This document shows positions 60,301 to 64,000 of a stretch of DNA of 64,000 nucleotides, in pieces. Position numbers and translations under genes: made by a program. Numbering within the stretch: position 1 is the first letter of the stretch; each line of letters begins with the position of its first letter. The notes under the pieces were generated by a model, which worked only from the letters and a program-made list of their open reading frames with translations, had not been told where the DNA came from and made no database searches. This DNA comes from Klebsormidium nitens (lineage: Eukaryota > Streptophyta > Klebsormidiophyceae > Klebsormidiales > Klebsormidiaceae). The stretch spans positions 26,261 through 90,260 of the forward strand of contig DF237330.1 in assembly GCA_000708835.1 (NCBI GenBank), read 5' to 3'.

Positions 60301-62805
60301 GACGAGATGCTGCAGAGTCATATCCACCTTGCTTCGCCACCTCTGCTGAAATAGTTCGAGAACAAACGTTCATGACTCCGAAGTTCCCGCCACGCAGCAC
60401 CTGCGCTGATCCCTCTCTATGCAAAAGATGAATCAGCCGTCGACATAACTACAGCTTCAAGTGGGCATAATGACATTACGCAAATTGCATCAGAGAAGTT
60501 GACCTTGAGTATATAGAAAAACACACGGAGGCGTCACGAGAACCCACCTCAGGCAGGTCCTTGGGCACATTGGCACTCCCGCTGTTGCCGGGTACACCTT
60601 CCTTAGCTCCGTCGCATGGCGTTCCGTTGCATGGCAGACCACTTTCGCCTCCTGCCAAGTCGCCTGAGCGCGCCGCTCCAGAGGCCGACCCCCTTGCCCC
60701 CAGCTGCTGTGCCCCTGTTTGCCCCTTTGGTTTGCAGCGACCTTGCCCTGGTCCCTTGTGCGCTCCCGCAATCCTGGCCGAAAGCGCCAAGTCGTCGACC
60801 GAATCAGCGGGGTGCGCCACGGGACCGTCTCCCACGCTTGCCCGGCTGGTCGTACTCGCGCCACCTGTCCCGATCTCATTGGCTGGCTGCGCAGCTTCTG
60901 CGGCAAAGTGACGAAATCTGGTCAGAACCATGCTCCCAACTGGAATCTGCAAAGTCAGAGGCGTTCTCTACCGGGCCAGATTGAGGCGAAGGCTTGTCTC
61001 AAATCTGCTTTTACTAGGTATAAGTTCTGAACCCGAAGCACCTAATCGAATCTGCTCGACTGGCCTGAGCCACTAAAAATGAATTTCGTGTGGGCTTCAC
61101 AATAGTGTAGGATATCAGATTGCCAAGGGTTGAGGACGAGTGAGAAAGGCCTGCTCGTTTTCCACAATAACAACAACCATAGACACAAGACACGTACCAG
61201 GTCCCAAAACCAAGGCCTTAAGCATACACGCGGAAGTCTGCAACTGCATATACCAAGGATCCATATACACGGAAGTCTGCAACTGCATAAACCAAGGTTT
61301 GCTAGTCAGAACTCGTGTGCAGATCTGGATAGAAAAATCTACACCTTCTGGCAGTTTCAAGCTTCCTCTCTAGGCGTGGGCCGATCAAGAGAGAGCGGCC
61401 TTCTCCAGCATTTATCCACACTTGTCAAAAATCTGAACGAAACAAGGGGGCCCACAAATTCCTCACCTTCTGGAGGCGTGTCCCCAGACCGCGACGCCTC
61501 AGCCTGCTGGCAACCTTCCGTCGGCGCAGACTTTGTACCAGCCTCATCCCCTTCCCCTACGCCACACAATTCTGGGCCCTGTCCGACTCCCAAGGTGGCA
61601 CCTTGGAGACCGTCCGCTGCAGTCTTGAGGCAAGCTGATGCCTTTGACTGTTCAAAGTGGTGCACATCGTGCAGAGCCCCGAGCTTACAAGGGTTCCCAT
61701 TGCCTGGTCCGGCTCCAAAGGCAGCACCTTGGGGAATGTCTGTTGCGGTCTTTGGGGAAGCTGCCTCGGCTGTTTCTGGTGCTGTTGACTGTTCCACGTG
61801 GTTTACATCCTGCACAGCCTCAACCTCGCAAGGGGATACTTTGGCGATCTTGCTCCCCTCAAACACCTCAGCCGTCCCCCGGCTCATAGTCTCTGGCGCA
61901 GCATTGCCAGAAACCCCCTCCCGGCTTCCGTTCTCAGTCGCCGTTTGTGGTCCTGAGGGCCCCGTATTCACGGAGGCCGGCGTTGCATCTGCAGCTTGGA
62001 ACCCCTCGACCGGTGTGCCATTGGTTGCCAGGGGGGGTATGAGTGGGGACGCTTCAGCTGGGCTTGCCGAGGGCTGTTTGGGTTCCTTGAGCGTGGGTGA
62101 CGCGAGGCCGGACACTTGTTGTGGGCTCATACCTCCCAAGAGCTCCGCTTCACTGATAGGGCCCCCCTCTCCATGCGCAGCCGGTCTAGCTTTCTCGGGG
62201 TTTGCCAAGGGGCTGGGTGAAAGCGTCGACTCGACTGTCGACGGACGCTTCTCTGACTGTGACCGTGCTTCAAAACCGCCTCTCTGGATCTCCCGCGCCT
62301 CATCCGGTCCCGCCTTTGTTCCGACCCCCAGCATTCCGCTGGGAAGTGGTTGCGGGCACAGGAAAGGTGCCGCCTTTCCATCCCCCCTGTCGAGCCCATC
62401 GCTGGTCGTCTCTCCCCACGCCTCGATGCCACCCAGTGCTCCCGTCTCTTCCCCCTCATTGCTCACAGACTGATGCACTCTCCTCCCGCTTTCATGCCGC
62501 TGCTCGACTTCTATCCCTTCCCCCGACCGCCTGCAATCAGCTTCCCAAGCCAGGAAATCGAGCACCTGGTTCCAGAGGCCACCCCGCCTTGCGCTTCGTC
62601 CAATGTTGCGCCATCTGATCGGGCGCAAGCGCGCCGGCAGATCCACATTGTGTCGGGAGCTGCTGGGCCTCGCACTCGTGATCTCCCCTTCCTCAGCTCC
62701 TTCCGGGGTCTCAAACTGCCACTCTGTGATCCGGGGGATGACAATCTCCTCCTCACGGAGACTTTCAAAGCGCAACCTTTTTGGGGAGGGGCCGCGGGGA
62801 TCCAT
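57399..62805 (-). CDS. unknown low-complexity, probably nuclear protein (6 exons, ~1107 aa)
   Basis: No family is recognised. The phase-consistent model is 62805-61467, 60897-60548, 59871-58814, 58423-58356, 58269-58188 and 57825-57399. The product is rich in Pro, Ser, Glu and Gly, and is probably mostly disordered. Basic patches that could be nuclear signals are SPKRLRF near the start, PKRPRREE in exon 3, and RKGRKRATR and KPRNKRKGRG in the last exon. The C-terminus is a likely helix (AQEDSRRALLLAEIAREISE). The ATG at 62805 lies in a good context (GACATGG), but the frame is open upstream to at least 62898, past an acceptor-like TTTTGCAG, so a 5' exon may be missing. The exon 6 acceptor (GGACAG|CCCC) was chosen because it alone keeps phase; exons 4-6 are less certain than 1-3. 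Confidence 0.6.
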
Positions 62806-64000
62806 GTCGGCAAGGGGCCAGAGGGGAGAGGCTACCTTGGTGGAGGAGAAGAGGCGGGCTTTTTCTGCTGGAAAGGAATGACCTTTGCTGCAAAACAAAA
62901 TACCTTTCCAGTCAACAGGCGTGGGAGCGAGTCGTCAAAGACCGGTGCGTAACCACGACATTCCAATGGACAGCTTAAGGTTTTGTCGGGTCTGCTCTTT
63001 TTCAGGGCAATTGACAGGAGAGTAAAGATTACGATTTTGAACTCTTCTGTTCTGTTCTCCAGAGCTGCCATCTCCTTGGATCTTGAAAAGACCCCTGGTT
63101 TGTCTGATGAACTAGTGCTTGCTGCAGAGGGAACCCTCTTCAGAAGGTAGCATTACAGCTTGCTTGGTTTCCACAAGCATAACATCCAAAAGGGGCACCA
63201 TTTCCTAGTTTTCAGGTCAGCAGGAAGTGGGGGCCTGTAGGGTTGCGAAAAGGATGGCATTGCCCGCTGAGTAAGTTGAAGCACAAGAGGCCTGTGAATC
63301 TGGAGATCTCCCATCAAAGGTTTGCATCCCTACCTGTCTGCTTTGTTGCATCATGTGAAGGCTGGAAACCTTCTCTGCTGATGCTCCCGCTTGAGACTTG
63401 AGAACCTCGTTTGTTCTGAAACCTCCACACCTCTCTGCATTGCTCAAACTTCTCGAAAGCAGACTTCAAATTTCGTTGCGTTTAGGGCGTAAGATACTTC
63501 TGATAGAGGGGAGGTTCTGGAATCGCAAGAGCTTTGTCTGCCTGTAGATGTTTTCCCCACAGTCTTGATCCCGCTAAAATGTTTAGCTGATCTGCAGAAT
63601 GCTCGCTCTGAGGAGACTTACAGCGCACGTTTTACTTATCATGAGAGATGAGCGTCTGCCAAATTACCATCCAGCTTCCTCCCACGCGGCTGTCTAAGCG
63701 GAGGGTTACACAGGTGTGCTCCTCGAAGCCAAGACGCCGCTTCCAGGTTGTCTTTCTGAGACAGATCTGCGAGCTTTTGTCAGAGTGATGGTTTGGCCGG
63801 TTTCAGAAAAGCACATTATGCACCCTCTTCTTCGCATCTCCCCGCCGCACAACCAAAGTGATTGCGACAGCGTCACGGTGGCAATGATCATCATGGCCAA
63901 ACCCGAAAAGTGCATACGGATGACCGTCAGATGAGAAAGTTGATCGACGGTAGATTTCAGTTCCAAAAACTTTCCGGAGGCTTGTGGGCCCACGATACAT
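62806..64000. other. right edge, unassigned
   Basis: This probably contains 5' UTR or an upstream exon of the 57399-62805 gene. Overlapping open frames at 63706-64000 on both strands resemble nothing known and cannot be told apart without transcripts. Confidence 0.3.

Noticed and set aside
63706-64000. Edge open frames on both strands
   Set aside because: Three overlapping frames are open with no recognisable content and no splice partner in the window, so none was called as a gene.

Overview
This window is nuclear DNA from a eukaryote, most likely a streptophyte green alga (Klebsormidium-like) or an early land plant. All recognisable genes are split by short GT-AG introns whose phases close exactly. 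There is an RSH1-type (p)ppGpp hydrolase of the plant plastid family with C-terminal TGS and ACT regions, next to a WRN-like RecQ helicase, and no bacterial operon structure is visible. The species is an inference; the plant-type RSH1 is the strongest clue.

Layout. (1) 385-13362, minus strand: a 14-exon RecQ/WRN-like DNA helicase, about 1081 aa. (2) 13363-14321: a 0.96 kb gap shared by two divergent genes. (3) 14322-26035, plus strand: a 14-exon RSH1 gene, about 908 aa. (4) 26036-28687: no gene seen, ending in a GTAC-rich motif cluster. (5) 28688-35979, minus strand: a multi-exon Plavaka/CMC-like DNA transposase with an N-terminal C2H2 finger. (6) 37525-42772, plus strand: a 6-exon, 677-aa protein of unknown family, divergent from the transposase and possibly a second gene of the same element. 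(7) 43.1-45.8 kb: gene-poor, with another TGTAC-rich patch. (8) 45790-55610, plus strand: a secreted protein with three PAN/apple-like modules, a Cys-rich linker and a phospholipase A2-like domain; one of its introns carries a ~240 bp foldback element. (9) 57399-62805, minus strand: a 6-exon, Pro/Ser/Glu-rich, probably nuclear protein of about 1107 aa with no recognised domain. The last kilobase is not assigned.

The most unusual signal lies in the introns of the RecQ and RSH1 genes. Many exons are flanked by one to six decayed tandem copies of their own edge. Copies of an exon's 5' part, each with its own acceptor AG, lie in the upstream intron. Copies of an exon's 3' part, each with its own donor, lie in the downstream intron. 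The functional exon can still be identified because it alone joins its neighbours in phase. At least one copy (RSH1, 18739-18894) remains open and in frame, so using its acceptor would add 52 residues that duplicate part of the hydrolase region. The three other large genes do not obviously show this pattern. It looks like recurrent intron growth by tandem duplication across splice junctions, and it creates arrays of decoy or alternative splice sites.
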